A stretch of 48,732 nt of DNA from positions 1 to 48,732 of the forward strand of contig JANXPZ010000180.1 in the NCBI GenBank assembly GCA_025357055.1. Reading direction: 5' to 3'. The position numbers were made by a program, and so were the translations under genes. Below, piece after piece: positions 39,301 to 47,005 of the stretch (positions are counted from its first letter, which is position 1; each line of letters opens with the position of its first letter). The DNA comes from Candidatus Eiseniibacteriota bacterium. GTDB lineage: Bacteria; Eisenbacteria; RBG-16-71-46. The notes beneath the pieces are model-generated. The model did not search any database, was not told where the DNA came from, and saw nothing but the letters and a program-made list of their open reading frames with translations.

Positions 39301-39918
39301 CGGGTCGCGGTCTGGAACGCGGGGGTGGCCCCGATCGCGGCCACGCCCATCGGACGCAACGCGCGCGCGCTCACGCGCGGCCGGGACGTGGAGTCCGCAC
39401 TCGGCGACGTGGTGGCCGATGCGATGCGGGCCGAGGTCAAGGCCGACGTGGCGTTCACGAACAACGGCGGCCTGCGGGCCGACCTGCCGGCGGGCACCAT
39501 CACCCGGGGCTCGGTCTACGAGGTCATCCCCTTCGACAACACCCTGGTGATCGTGAAGCTCACGGGCGCCGCGCTGCGCGCCATGCTGGAGGAGGGGCTG
39601 GCCCACGGCCGGATCTCCCAGCAGAGCGGACTGCGTTACCGCTTCGACCTGGCGCGGCCGGAGGGTCAGCGCCTGCTCTCGGTCACGCTCGCCGACGGCT
39701 CGGCCCTCGACGATGCGAGGACCTACGCCGTGGTGGTCAACAACTTCATGGCCGCGGGCGGCGACAACCTCGACACGCTGGCACAGGCGAAGGAGCAGAC
39801 AGACACCGGCGTGCTGGTGCGTGACGCGCTCGAGCGCCACCTGGCTGCGCGCACGAAGGACGCCCCGCTCGACGTCGTCACGGACGGACGCATCGAGCGC
39901 GTGGGCCGGAGCGAGTAG
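36349..39918 (+). CDS. tandem 5'-nucleotidase/UshA-like protein with SLH-like linker
   Basis: A 1189-residue product from ATG 36349 with a signal peptide (residues 1-26). Module 1 (~30-550): FHTTDLHGAL, LLDDGDVIQGG, GNHEFSWG, LAHTG, ILGHTHTA, then a 5'-nucleotidase C-terminal domain (YPYDNTLAVVELTGEQLRQA; NNYRLNGGGGF). Residues ~552-690 look like S-layer homology repeats (GVAPKGEVLHLFPDEPARRA; FADVPDSLEPWLDGLLKRGV). Module 2 (~700-1180): ETTDFHGALLPG, DGGDTFQG, GNHDFDW, GGHSHNYV, then IPFDNTLVIVKLTGAALRAM and NNFMAAGGDN. Both metal sites appear complete. It likely cleaves extracellular nucleotides at the cell surface. Known relatives are single modules of 500-650 residues, so this is a duplication-fusion. 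Confidence 0.92.
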   Translation: MRPPIFLYLLAVIGASLQPTLAPEARSETARLTVFHTTDLHGALTAYDYLADRPAPSGLVRIASLVRTARAGGQPVLLLDDGDVIQGGALESAYWRGDRARPEPMMAAMTRLGYDAMAVGNHEFSWGLAGLAKARAEAGFPWLAANVVRAQDGKPAFGASIVKTLAGVRVGVIGLTTPAVPALEDSANWAGLRFLSPLEAGNAEAKRLREVERCDVVVVLAHTGLERDLTTGIERQGDAPDENWGARLATGLQGVDVLILGHTHTALVHANPPAGPLVVQAGRNAESLGRVDLELTRGGPQEPWHVGLRRGQTVALADSIPVDAELDAFAAPYHAAAQAALSERIGEAAQDIGSPHGRLADGPLWDLVHAAQLEASGADVSLAALFDPAAVIRRGPVTVRDAMRAYPYDNTLAVVELTGEQLRQALERSARYYAPYTYEAGRALTEPGVAGYNADAAQGVSYEVDLTRPAGARIVNLVWRGQPLPSDQKLKVAVNNYRLNGGGGFTEIAAAPRLLAHGPEVRQALVDHIRRAGTLEARTDRSWTVLPDYAASPERPLVDLLVRRGVAPKGEVLHLFPDEPARRADLAYWLARAFDWREKRLSGAFADVPDSLEPWLDGLLKRGVLGSDARQELIQPFAVASLANARDWCEAAALASGYALGSEAERASFRRSLLTGMSLAGRGDTLTRVQVLGLIANTRFPTVRVLETTDFHGALLPGAKERRSGRAYGGSAVLAAHLRRLRAENPEGTILVDGGDTFQGTMISNLQYGRPVVEQMNLLGYSGYAAGNHDFDWSADTLARRVAEMRFSAFGANVVERRSGRMPRWLRRDTLLVRRGLRVGLFGMSYVGTPRVTLATNVAHLRFEDDSLTAARLVPALRRRWHPQLVIEIGHTPAETDSSRHASGDLARLARGVPGVDLWMGGHSHNYVLDEIGGATVMIPGAQGQAVGVCDLTVDPVAGRVVERRARIVSTYADEVTPDSTLAARVAVWNAGVAPIAATPIGRNARALTRGRDVESALGDVVADAMRAEVKADVAFTNNGGLRADLPAGTITRGSVYEVIPFDNTLVIVKLTGAALRAMLEEGLAHGRISQQSGLRYRFDLARPEGQRLLSVTLADGSALDDARTYAVVVNNFMAAGGDNLDTLAQAKEQTDTGVLVRDALERHLAARTKDAPLDVVTDGRIERVGRSE

Positions 39919-39936
39919 CGGAAGAACGTGGCAGAT

Positions 39937-39973
39937 CCGAGCCCCCGGCGGGAGGACCCCACCGGGGGCTCGG
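39937..39973. terminator. bidirectional terminator hairpin between convergent genes
   Basis: Arms CCGAGCCCCCGG and CCGGGGGCTCGG (12 bp) with a 13-base loop, 18 bases after the nucleotidase stop and 50 bases before the amidase stop. A short GTTT follows on the plus strand. Confidence 0.75.
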
Positions 39974-40022
39974 GCGTTTCGAGCGGAGGCACACGGGTCG
40001 CGGGCGCGATCGCCCGCCACGC

Positions 40023-41321
40023 TCAGCGCACCTTGCGCGCGGTCGAGTCGGGCGGGTCGGCGGCGTAGCCGATGCCCGATTTCTCGAGGTAGGAGCACAC
40101 CCCCGCCGCGAGCTGGCGCGCGAGCTGGCGCTGGAATTCCTCGCTCGCGAGCAGGCGGGCCTCGACCGGGTTGTTGAGGAACGCGGTCTCGACCAGCACG
40201 GACGGGAACTCCACCGACTTGAGCACCACGAAACCCGCCTGCTTCACGCCGCGCTCTCCGAGCCGCCGGTCCCGGGTGACGTGGTCGAGCAGGGTCGTGG
40301 CGAGCAGCTGGCTCTGCTGCAGCGCGGAGGAACGCTTCACGTCGTAGAGGATGCTCACCAGGTCGTCGTCGGCCTGCGGGGGCACGCCGCCCACCAGGTC
40401 GGCCGCGTTCTCCATGTCGGCCAGGTCATTGGTGGCCTGGTCCGTGGCCCCGCGCAGGGACAGGAAGAAGACCTCGGTGCCGCTTCCGCTGCCGCGCCGC
40501 GACGAGGAGTTGGCGTGCAGGCTGATGAACAGGTCCGCCTTCGCCTGCTCGGCGATGCGGTAGCGCTCGCGCAACGGGATGAAGGTGTCGTCGTCGCGCG
40601 TCAGCACCGCGCGGATGCCGGGCGTGCGACCCAGCTCCTCGGCGAGCGCGCGCGCCGCGGCCAGGTTGGCCCGCTTCTCCAGCACGCCGCGCAGCCCGCG
40701 CGCGCCGGTGTCCTCGCCGCCGTGCCCGGCATCCACGACCACGACGCGCACCCGCTGCTGCCGCTTCACGGCCGCGACGCCGGGCAGGGCCGGGTCCGCG
40801 ACCGTCGCGGCACCGTTCCGCGTCACGTCCACCACGACGCGGAACGGCTTGTCCTCCTCGGCAGCCAGGGTGAAGACGCGGAAACGCGCCGTGTCGCGCA
40901 GCCAGACCTGGAAGTGCCCGCTCCTGCGTTCGGTGGACACCTCGACCGAGTCCACCAGCCCGTCACGCACCGTGAGCACGGCGGGCACGCCGGCCGCGCG
41001 CATCATCTGCTGCCCCGGCACGCTCACCACCAGCGACCGGGAGCGGCCGGAATCCGGCGCCACCAGCATCACGGCCGCGGAGAAGTCGAACACCACGCGC
41101 GTGGAGGTGGGCGCCGACCGCGAACGCAGGCCGGTGAGGAAAACGCCACGCGCGGCCGCCACCGCGGGACCGGGGCCCGCAACGAGCAGCAGCGCCGCGA
41201 TCGGGATCGCGAGGCGCAGCGCGGAGTGGAACGTGGTCGTGCCCTCCCTCGCTCCCCGTGACGGCCTGCCACGGGTGGCGGCGGCGGGACCGTGCCCGCC
41301 GTCGCCCTGAGGATCCCTCAC
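40023..41321 (-). CDS. N-acetylmuramoyl-L-alanine amidase with AMIN domain
   Basis: From GTG 41321 (11 bases after the HtrA stop) the product has 432 residues; an upstream ATG at 41372 would overlap htrA. Residues ~34-55 are the signal segment (ALRLAIPIAALLLVAGPGPA). An AMIN-like domain (~60-165, STRVVFDFSAAV..) targets peptidoglycan or septum. The Amidase_3 domain (~190-415) has the zinc ligands in VVVDAGHGGEDTGARG, GVLEKRANLA and LFISLHANSSSRR, and the catalytic Glu in VLVETAFLNNPVEA. It hydrolyses the bond between MurNAc and the stem peptide, for cell separation. It is downstream of and likely co-expressed with htrA. Confidence 0.93.
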   Translation of the reverse strand: MRDPQGDGGHGPAAATRGRPSRGAREGTTTFHSALRLAIPIAALLLVAGPGPAVAAARGVFLTGLRSRSAPTSTRVVFDFSAAVMLVAPDSGRSRSLVVSVPGQQMMRAAGVPAVLTVRDGLVDSVEVSTERRSGHFQVWLRDTARFRVFTLAAEEDKPFRVVVDVTRNGAATVADPALPGVAAVKRQQRVRVVVVDAGHGGEDTGARGLRGVLEKRANLAAARALAEELGRTPGIRAVLTRDDDTFIPLRERYRIAEQAKADLFISLHANSSSRRGSGSGTEVFFLSLRGATDQATNDLADMENAADLVGGVPPQADDDLVSILYDVKRSSALQQSQLLATTLLDHVTRDRRLGERGVKQAGFVVLKSVEFPSVLVETAFLNNPVEARLLASEEFQRQLARQLAAGVCSYLEKSGIGYAADPPDSTARKVR

Positions 41322-41331
41322 GCGCCGGGCC

Positions 41332-42810
41332 TCATTCGAGCCCCAGCGGAACGTAGCGCGTGTTGCCGTCACTCGTCACGAGCAGCACCGCGTGCGCCTT
41401 GCCGGCCACCTGGGCGTCGCGCAGCGCCTTCGCGAAGGCCGCCGCCGAGGCCACCGGCTTGCCACCCACCTCCTCGATCAGGTCGCCCTCCTGCATCCCC
41501 GATTCCTGCGCGGCGCTGCCGTTCTCGACCCCGGTCACCATCACCCCCGACTGCGCGGTGGCGCCGGTCTTCTCCTCGGACGTGAGGTCGCGCACCCGCA
41601 GGCCGCCGGGCGCGGGCACCGTCCCGTCCCCGCCGGACGGCTGCACGCGGGCCACCGCGGTGTCCGTGCGCTCGACCAGCGTCAGCGTCACGGGCAGGCG
41701 GCGTCCGTCACGCAGCACGACCAGGTTGATACGGCTCCCCACCGGCATATCGGCAACCCGGAGCCGGAACTTCTGCATGTCCGTGACCGGCGCACCGTTG
41801 AGCTCGATGATGACGTCGTTGCGCTTGAGACCCGCCCGGGCGGCCGGCTGCCCGTCGAGCACGCTCTGGACCACCACGCCCCTGCTGTCCTTGATGCCGA
41901 AGCCCTCCGCCAGTTCGGGGGTCAGCTCCGCCAGCGTCACGCCCATCCAGGCCCGCTTCACCTTGCCCGAGGCGATGAGCTGCTCGGCCACGTGCTTCGC
42001 CAGGTTGATGGGGATGGCGAAGCTGATGCCCTGCCCGCTCGGATTGATGGCGGTGTTGATGCCGATGGCCTCGCCGCGGATGTTGCAGAGGGGGCCGCCC
42101 GAGTTGCCGAAGTTGATCGAGGCATCGGTCTGGATGAAGTCCTGGTACGCGGGCGTGCCGCCGAAGATGTTCAGGTTCGAGCGCCCCTGCGCGCTGATGA
42201 TGCCGACGGTCACCGAGCCGCGCAGCTCGCCCAGCGGATTGCCGATCGCGATGGCCCAGTCACCGATGCGCAACAGGTCCGAGTCGCCCAGCGGCAGCGA
42301 CGGCAGGTCGCGCCCCTCGATCTTGATGATGGCGACATCGGTCTCCTGATCGGTGCCGACCACCGTGGCCTTGAAGGTCCGCTTGTCGTTGAGCGTGACG
42401 GTGATGGCCTCGGCGTTCGTCACCACGTGGTTGTTCGTCAGGATGTGTCCCTCGGAGTCGATCAGGAAGCCCGAGCCCGAGGAGGGCTCGACGCGCGGCC
42501 GGGAAGGCGGCTCCTGGCCGAAGAAACGGCGGAACATCTCGTCCTGCGGGAACGTCGTCGCGCTCGACACCTTCTTCTTCACGTCGATGAAGACGACCGC
42601 CGGGAGCGTCCGCTCGACGACCCCGACGAACGGGCTCTCGTAGGAGCCGCCGCCGCCCACGACCGCGGCTCCCCCCCGGTGCTGGGCGGCGGAGTCGCGC
42701 TGCAGGCTGAGCCCGGCGCTGAGGCCCAGGCCGATGACGAGCCCCGCGAGGACGAGGCCCGCCGCTGTGAGGTAGTGGCTGCGCGGTCGGGTGAAAGGCT
42801 GATTGCTCAT
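41332..42810 (-). CDS. htrA: HtrA/DegQ-type periplasmic serine protease with two PDZ domains
   Basis: A 492-residue product from ATG 42810. Residues ~15-35 are a signal anchor (YLTAAGLVLAGLVIGLGLSA). The trypsin-like domain has all three catalytic residues: His in LTNNHVVTNAEA, Asp in TDVAIIKIEG, Ser in FGNSGGPLCN. PDZ 1 (~290-380: WMGVTLAELTPELAEGFGI; AGLKRNDVIIELNG) and PDZ 2 (~395-485: VMVTGVENGSAAQESGMQEG) follow. It degrades or refolds damaged envelope proteins. It is translated just upstream of the amidase, so the pair may be an envelope-stress unit. Confidence 0.95.
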   Translation of the reverse strand: MSNQPFTRPRSHYLTAAGLVLAGLVIGLGLSAGLSLQRDSAAQHRGGAAVVGGGGSYESPFVGVVERTLPAVVFIDVKKKVSSATTFPQDEMFRRFFGQEPPSRPRVEPSSGSGFLIDSEGHILTNNHVVTNAEAITVTLNDKRTFKATVVGTDQETDVAIIKIEGRDLPSLPLGDSDLLRIGDWAIAIGNPLGELRGSVTVGIISAQGRSNLNIFGGTPAYQDFIQTDASINFGNSGGPLCNIRGEAIGINTAINPSGQGISFAIPINLAKHVAEQLIASGKVKRAWMGVTLAELTPELAEGFGIKDSRGVVVQSVLDGQPAARAGLKRNDVIIELNGAPVTDMQKFRLRVADMPVGSRINLVVLRDGRRLPVTLTLVERTDTAVARVQPSGGDGTVPAPGGLRVRDLTSEEKTGATAQSGVMVTGVENGSAAQESGMQEGDLIEEVGGKPVASAAAFAKALRDAQVAGKAHAVLLVTSDGNTRYVPLGLE

Positions 42811-43238
42811 GGAGGATCCCCCTTGTCAGGTGTCCGGCACCGGGCCCTGGTCTCCTCGTGCCGCGGCGTCTGCGCGGACGGGCGCCCGCGGGCACCCGAG
42901 GCACCCGCGGCACCCGCGGGCGCCCGCGGGCACCCGCCAGAGGCGGGTCACGGGTTCACGGGTCACGGGTCACGGGTCGCGGGACGCGGGCCTCCGTACG
43001 GTGCGGGCCGGAGTACCCATGGTTGTCGTACGATTAGGTTATCGCGTGCAGCCCGGAGGCTGTCAGAAAGCCGTCAATTATCCGCGGAGGCGGGCCGAGC
43101 GCGGCGTGGAGCGCGCTCGCCGCGGCAGCTCCGCGCCGGCCGAGCGCAGTATACCCCGCGCCGGCCGGAGGGCACGTGTCCGGGGTGGAAGCGCTCCGGG
43201 GTGGAAGCCCCGGCGGCGGCTCGGCTACACTGCAGCGC
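42811..43238. other. 428-base divergent region with short tandem repeats
   Basis: It lies between htrA and lpxH. 42881-42937 is an array of GGCACCCGC-like units, and 42943-42982 an array of ACGGGTC-like units. The junction contains ACCCGCC-AGA-GGCGGGT, a perfect small hairpin. No gene is seen. Confidence 0.65.
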
Positions 43239-43970
43239 ATGCTCTCCAAGGCCGTGTTCTTCATCTCCGACGCCCACCTGGGCGTCGAGAGCCGCGAGCG
43301 CGAGGCGGCGCGCGAGGACCGGCTTCACGACTTCCTGACCTCCCTCCCCGGCCGCGCCTCCGCCCTGATCATCGTCGGCGACCTGTTCGATTTCTGGTTC
43401 GAGTACCGCACGGCCATCCCGCGGCGGCACTTCGCCACGCTCGCCATCCTCAGGCGCCTGCGCGAATCGGGCGTGACGCTCCACTACCTCAACGGCAACC
43501 ACGACTTCTGGCTCGGGCGCTTCCTCGCCCAAGAGGTCGGGATCGAGACGCACGACGGCCCCCTGGTGCTCGCCACGCAGGGCCGCAGGATCTGGCTCCA
43601 TCACGGGGACGGGCTGGTGGGCGGCGACCTGGGCTACCGCGTGCTGCGGCGCGTGATCCGCCACCCGCTGAGCATCGCGCTCTACGGGCTGCTGCACCCG
43701 GACCTCGGCATCCCGCTCGCCCATCAGGTCTCGCGCTGGTCGCGCCGCTCGCGTGGAGCGCGGGCGCTCCAGCCGGAGCGGCTGTGGCGCGAGATCGCGC
43801 TGCCGCGCTTCGCCGAGGGGTTCGACACGGTGATGGTGGGCCACTTCCACCAGGTCTACGAGCGGCGCGAGCCGGGCCGCGAGTTCTTCGTGCTCGGCGA
43901 CTGGATCGACCGCTTCAGCCACGCGGTGCTCGAGGACGGCGCGGTGCGGATCGAGACCTGGGGCAGGTGA
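43239..43970 (+). CDS. lpxH: UDP-2,3-diacylglucosamine diphosphatase (LpxH-type)
   Basis: A 243-residue product from ATG 43239. It is a calcineurin-like phosphoesterase with the LpxH pattern: FFISDAHLG, VGDLFDFWFEYR, YLNGNHDFWLGRF, WLHHGDGLVG and TVMVGHFHQVYERR. LpxH removes UMP from UDP-2,3-diacylglucosamine to give lipid X in lipid A synthesis at the inner membrane, so the host makes LPS and is diderm. It is monocistronic and convergent with the PorV-like gene (10-base gap). Confidence 0.9.
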   Translation: MLSKAVFFISDAHLGVESREREAAREDRLHDFLTSLPGRASALIIVGDLFDFWFEYRTAIPRRHFATLAILRRLRESGVTLHYLNGNHDFWLGRFLAQEVGIETHDGPLVLATQGRRIWLHHGDGLVGGDLGYRVLRRVIRHPLSIALYGLLHPDLGIPLAHQVSRWSRRSRGARALQPERLWREIALPRFAEGFDTVMVGHFHQVYERREPGREFFVLGDWIDRFSHAVLEDGAVRIETWGR

Positions 43971-43980
43971 GCCCTCGCGC

Positions 43981-44922
43981 TCAGAACTGCGCGGTGAACG
44001 CCATGCGGTGCGTATCGCCCAGGTCGTAACGCATGGGCACGAACGCGTAGTCCACGCGCAGACCGCCGAGCGCGTACCCCACTCCCAGGCTGTAGCTCGA
44101 GGCGTCGTCGTTGACGCGCAGTCCGCCACGCAGCGCGGCCGCACCGGCGCCGTTCGCCCCACCCACCGTGGCCAGTTCCACGCCCACCATGCCGATGCCG
44201 CCGCGTCCGCGGGTGAAACGGCCCTCGAGCGCGGTCCGCAGCACGGCGCCTCGCGCGAGCCCGCGCTGCCAGGAGCCGCCCGCCTGCACCGCCGCCGGCA
44301 GTGGCATGGGGGCGCCCGGGCCGCCTTCGAGACCGTAGCGGGCGGCCTTCCCGAGATTGTGAGCGCTGAGCCCCAGCCGCAGCCCGCCCACGCGCGCCGG
44401 CGCCCAGACCGCGCCGAACCCGGCCGCGTACGTGCTCGCGGAGACTTCGGCCATCCGCTCGCGCACCGCCTGCACGGTGGCGCCCACGCTCAGCCCGGGT
44501 GCGACGGAGCGTCCGTAGGCCAGCGCGAATTCGAGGTCGTGGTAACCGAAGGAGCCTCCCATGGTCAGGTTCCCGTCCACGTCGGTCTCCGGAATGGGCT
44601 CGGAGTAGAGCGCGCGCAGCGAGGCCGCGAGCCCGCCGCCGAAGGAGCGGCCTGCGACCGCGAACTGCTCGAGGCGCAGCGTCTGCAGGTATTCCGTGTG
44701 CGTGCCCGTGACCTGGATGTCCTTCACGCCGTCGAGCCCGGCCGGATTCCAGAAGGCCGCCTCGACGCCCTGCGCGAGCGACGCGAACGCGCCCCCGAGC
44801 GCGGAGGCGCGTGCCCCCGCCGGGACTTCCAGGAAGGCGAATGCCGACGGGGCGCAGAGGGCGGGCCGGGCGCAGAGCAGGACGAGCGCGGCACACGCGG
44901 CCGCTGCACGGAATGGCTTCAT
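43981..44922 (-). CDS. PorV/PorQ-family outer-membrane protein
   Basis: A 313-residue product from ATG 44922 with a signal peptide (AAACAALVLLCARPALCAPS). The mature N-terminus FLEVPAGARASALGGAFASL then AFWNPAGLDGVKDIQVTGTH is the hallmark of the PorV/PorQ (UPF0164) beta-barrel family, and the protein ends in an aromatic residue after beta-strand-like repeats (HRMAFTAQF). PorV is part of the type IX secretion attachment complex; related proteins of unknown role are common in Eisenbacteria-like lineages. It fits with the sorting-domain protein at 20875-24108. Confidence 0.87.
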   Translation of the reverse strand: MKPFRAAAACAALVLLCARPALCAPSAFAFLEVPAGARASALGGAFASLAQGVEAAFWNPAGLDGVKDIQVTGTHTEYLQTLRLEQFAVAGRSFGGGLAASLRALYSEPIPETDVDGNLTMGGSFGYHDLEFALAYGRSVAPGLSVGATVQAVRERMAEVSASTYAAGFGAVWAPARVGGLRLGLSAHNLGKAARYGLEGGPGAPMPLPAAVQAGGSWQRGLARGAVLRTALEGRFTRGRGGIGMVGVELATVGGANGAGAAALRGGLRVNDDASSYSLGVGYALGGLRVDYAFVPMRYDLGDTHRMAFTAQF

Positions 44923-45047
44923 CGAGTCCCCTTGGAGCGGGCGCCGGCCGATTGCGGGCGGCACCACGACGATACGGGAAGGGCGGAGCCGGACTGCCCG
45001 GCCCCGCTCCCGGCCCGTTCGAGTACGGAGTCTACCATGCGGACCGA

Positions 45048-46445
45048 TCAGCCCCTGCCGCGACGCTCGCCGCCCGATCCCCGATCCGAGTCGCCCCGCG
45101 GGGGCGCGGGACGCGGCGCCGGGCTGCTCGGCGGCGGTGACGAGGGCCGCTCGCCCTCACTCGGGCGCTCGTACTTCGGCGGCGGTGACGAGGGTCGCGG
45201 GCCTTCGCTCGGACGCTCGTACTTCGGCGGCGGTGACGAGGGCCGCGCCCCCTCGCGCGGGCGATCGTACCTCGGCGCCGGTGACGAGGGCCGCGCTCCT
45301 TCGCGCGGGCGATCGTAGCCTCCACCCCCATCGGACCCCGGGCGCCCCCCGGGCCCCCAGGTCTCTCCCGGCCGGCTCGACGGGCCGGGCCGGGCGCCGC
45401 CCTCCAGCTGCCTGCCCTGCACCGGCTCCCGCACACTCGGGCGGTTCGCCCCGATCGGCACGCGCAGGCGCACGCCGTCCGGGCCTCTCACGTACTCGCC
45501 GGCCAGGAAGCCCGGCGGCAGCGGTTTGCCTTCCTTCCAGCGCGACCCGTCGTAGCGACTCGGCGGCGTGTAGCCCGGGGGCGGCGCCGTCTTGTGACGC
45601 GTGAGATGGCCGCTCCACAGCGCGTTCCACTGCCGCCGGCCGTTCCACGACGAGTAGTAGGGCCGGTCGTAGGGCGCGCAGGGATAGCAGCGAGGCACGT
45701 AACAGAAGTAGGGCACGGTGCCGAACCAGTAGCGCGGTCCCCAGCTCCAGCCCCAGTAGACGCGGAAGTCGAACGCCGAGCAGCTCGTGTAGTAGGGATC
45801 GTAGCCATCCCACCACGCCCACTGGTTGGGGCGGTGGCAGTCGTTGCAGAGGTAGCGCGGGTAGCGCACGGGCTGGTGGATGTAATACGACGTGTAGGCC
45901 GTGGCGAAGATCTCGGGGTCGTTCGCATCGCTCAGCACCTGCCGGCGGATGCGCTCCATGGCCACGAACGGGTCGCCCATGATGCGGCCATCCGAGGTCA
46001 CGTCCTCCTCGTCCTGCTCCTCTCCCACGTAACCCGCTCCCTCGGCCTGCGGATCGTAGGGACGCAGGAAGCGGGGCAGGGCGTTGAACGGCTCGCGGGA
46101 GACGAGGGCCACGATGTAGCCCTGTCCCACGGGCCCCTGCACGACGAGCTGCAGACCCGACTTGTACGGCGGCACCCGGTAGGTCTGCCGGCCCGCGATG
46201 TAACCGCTGCTCCCCTCGTAGGGATACAGCACGCGCACGTAGCCCTCCGAGTCGATGTCGTAGACCAGCAGGTAGCCGTCATCGGAGGCGCGCACCTTGA
46301 TCTCGACCGGCTCGCCCGGCTCGTACACCGCGTCCTTGCCCCGATCGGTCCAGATGTCCACCCCCACCGCCCGCGCCCGAGCCGCGGGCGGGGCGAGGAC
46401 GAGCCCGATCATGAGGGCACCAAGAAGCCACCGCACTCGGAACAT
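45048..46445 (-). CDS. secreted DUF4384-like protein with CxxCH motif and Pro-rich repeats
   Basis: A 465-residue product from ATG 46445, two bases after the stop of the preceding gene. Signal peptide residues 1-28. Residues ~30-130 resemble DUF4384 (VDIWTDRG..YEPGEPVEIKVRASDDGYLLVYDID..VRVLYP). The middle is very rich in Tyr, Trp and Cys, with one CxxCH (LCNDCHRPNQWAWWDGYDPY) and further Cys (SCSAFDF, CYVPRCYPCAPYD). The C-terminal ~110 residues are basic, disordered, with four 15-residue repeats (YDRPREGARPSSPAP type). The domain call is good; whether heme or zinc is bound is unknown. Confidence 0.8.
   Translation of the reverse strand: MFRVRWLLGALMIGLVLAPPAARARAVGVDIWTDRGKDAVYEPGEPVEIKVRASDDGYLLVYDIDSEGYVRVLYPYEGSSGYIAGRQTYRVPPYKSGLQLVVQGPVGQGYIVALVSREPFNALPRFLRPYDPQAEGAGYVGEEQDEEDVTSDGRIMGDPFVAMERIRRQVLSDANDPEIFATAYTSYYIHQPVRYPRYLCNDCHRPNQWAWWDGYDPYYTSCSAFDFRVYWGWSWGPRYWFGTVPYFCYVPRCYPCAPYDRPYYSSWNGRRQWNALWSGHLTRHKTAPPPGYTPPSRYDGSRWKEGKPLPPGFLAGEYVRGPDGVRLRVPIGANRPSVREPVQGRQLEGGARPGPSSRPGETWGPGGRPGSDGGGGYDRPREGARPSSPAPRYDRPREGARPSSPPPKYERPSEGPRPSSPPPKYERPSEGERPSSPPPSSPAPRPAPPRGDSDRGSGGERRGRG
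45127..45318 (-). repeat. four 45-bp in-frame tandem repeats
   Basis: A period of 45 bases encodes Y-(D/E)-R-P-(R/S)-EG-x-RPSSP-x-P. The array lies near the 3' end of the DUF4384-like gene and is likely variable in copy number. Confidence 0.8.
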
Positions 46446-46447
46446 GG

Positions 46448-46993
46448 TCACGCTCCTCCCGGAGGTCCAGGCCGCTGCCCTTCGGCCGGCCGCGCGTCCC
46501 GCGGCTTCTCGGCCGGAAGATGCTCCCGGTCCCTCCCATCCTGCTGGTTCTTCTTCCTGTTACCCGGCTCACGCCGGGTCTTCTCCCGGACTTTCAGATC
46601 GCCGGGCCCCGGCAGCTTCCCCGAGGCCGCCCTGGCCCGCCATGAATCATAGTCGCGCGGCTCGCGATAGCGCCGCTGCCCCCGGTATCCCGCCGGATAG
46701 CGGTAGTGACCGTACGAGGGGTTCTGCTCCTTGAGCCGCACGTAGCGTTCGCGATAGACGCGGACCGTTTCCGGGTGACGGTCCCACGCGTAGCGGAACC
46801 CCTCGCCCGGGCACCAGTCGTAGTACGGATCGAGGTAGCGGTAGCCGTGACAATCATAGCAGTAGTAGCTCGCCGACGGACGCCCCGTGGAGGCGTAGGA
46901 CGCGGTCCCCGGGTGGCGCGTTCCGACCCAGATCGCGCAACCCGGGAGCACGGCGAGCACCGCGGCCGCGCCTGCTATCTGCGTCCAGCGCAC
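46448..46993 (-). CDS. secreted/lipoprotein-like Tyr-rich protein with CxxCH motif
   Basis: A 181-residue product from GTG 46993 preceded by AGGAGGGGG. The signal region AAVLAVLPGCAIW ends in a possible lipobox (LPGC, with an unusual Pro). Then comes a Tyr-rich stretch with SYYCYDCHGYRYLDPYYDWC, again a single CxxCH, and a long basic, polar C-terminal region. I recognise no family. The gene is followed at two bases by the DUF4384-like gene, which has the same kind of aromatic/CxxCH region, so they probably function together at the envelope. Confidence 0.7.
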   Translation of the reverse strand: MRWTQIAGAAAVLAVLPGCAIWVGTRHPGTASYASTGRPSASYYCYDCHGYRYLDPYYDWCPGEGFRYAWDRHPETVRVYRERYVRLKEQNPSYGHYRYPAGYRGQRRYREPRDYDSWRARAASGKLPGPGDLKVREKTRREPGNRKKNQQDGRDREHLPAEKPRDARPAEGQRPGPPGGA

Positions 46994-47005
46994 GAGAACC
47001 CCCTC

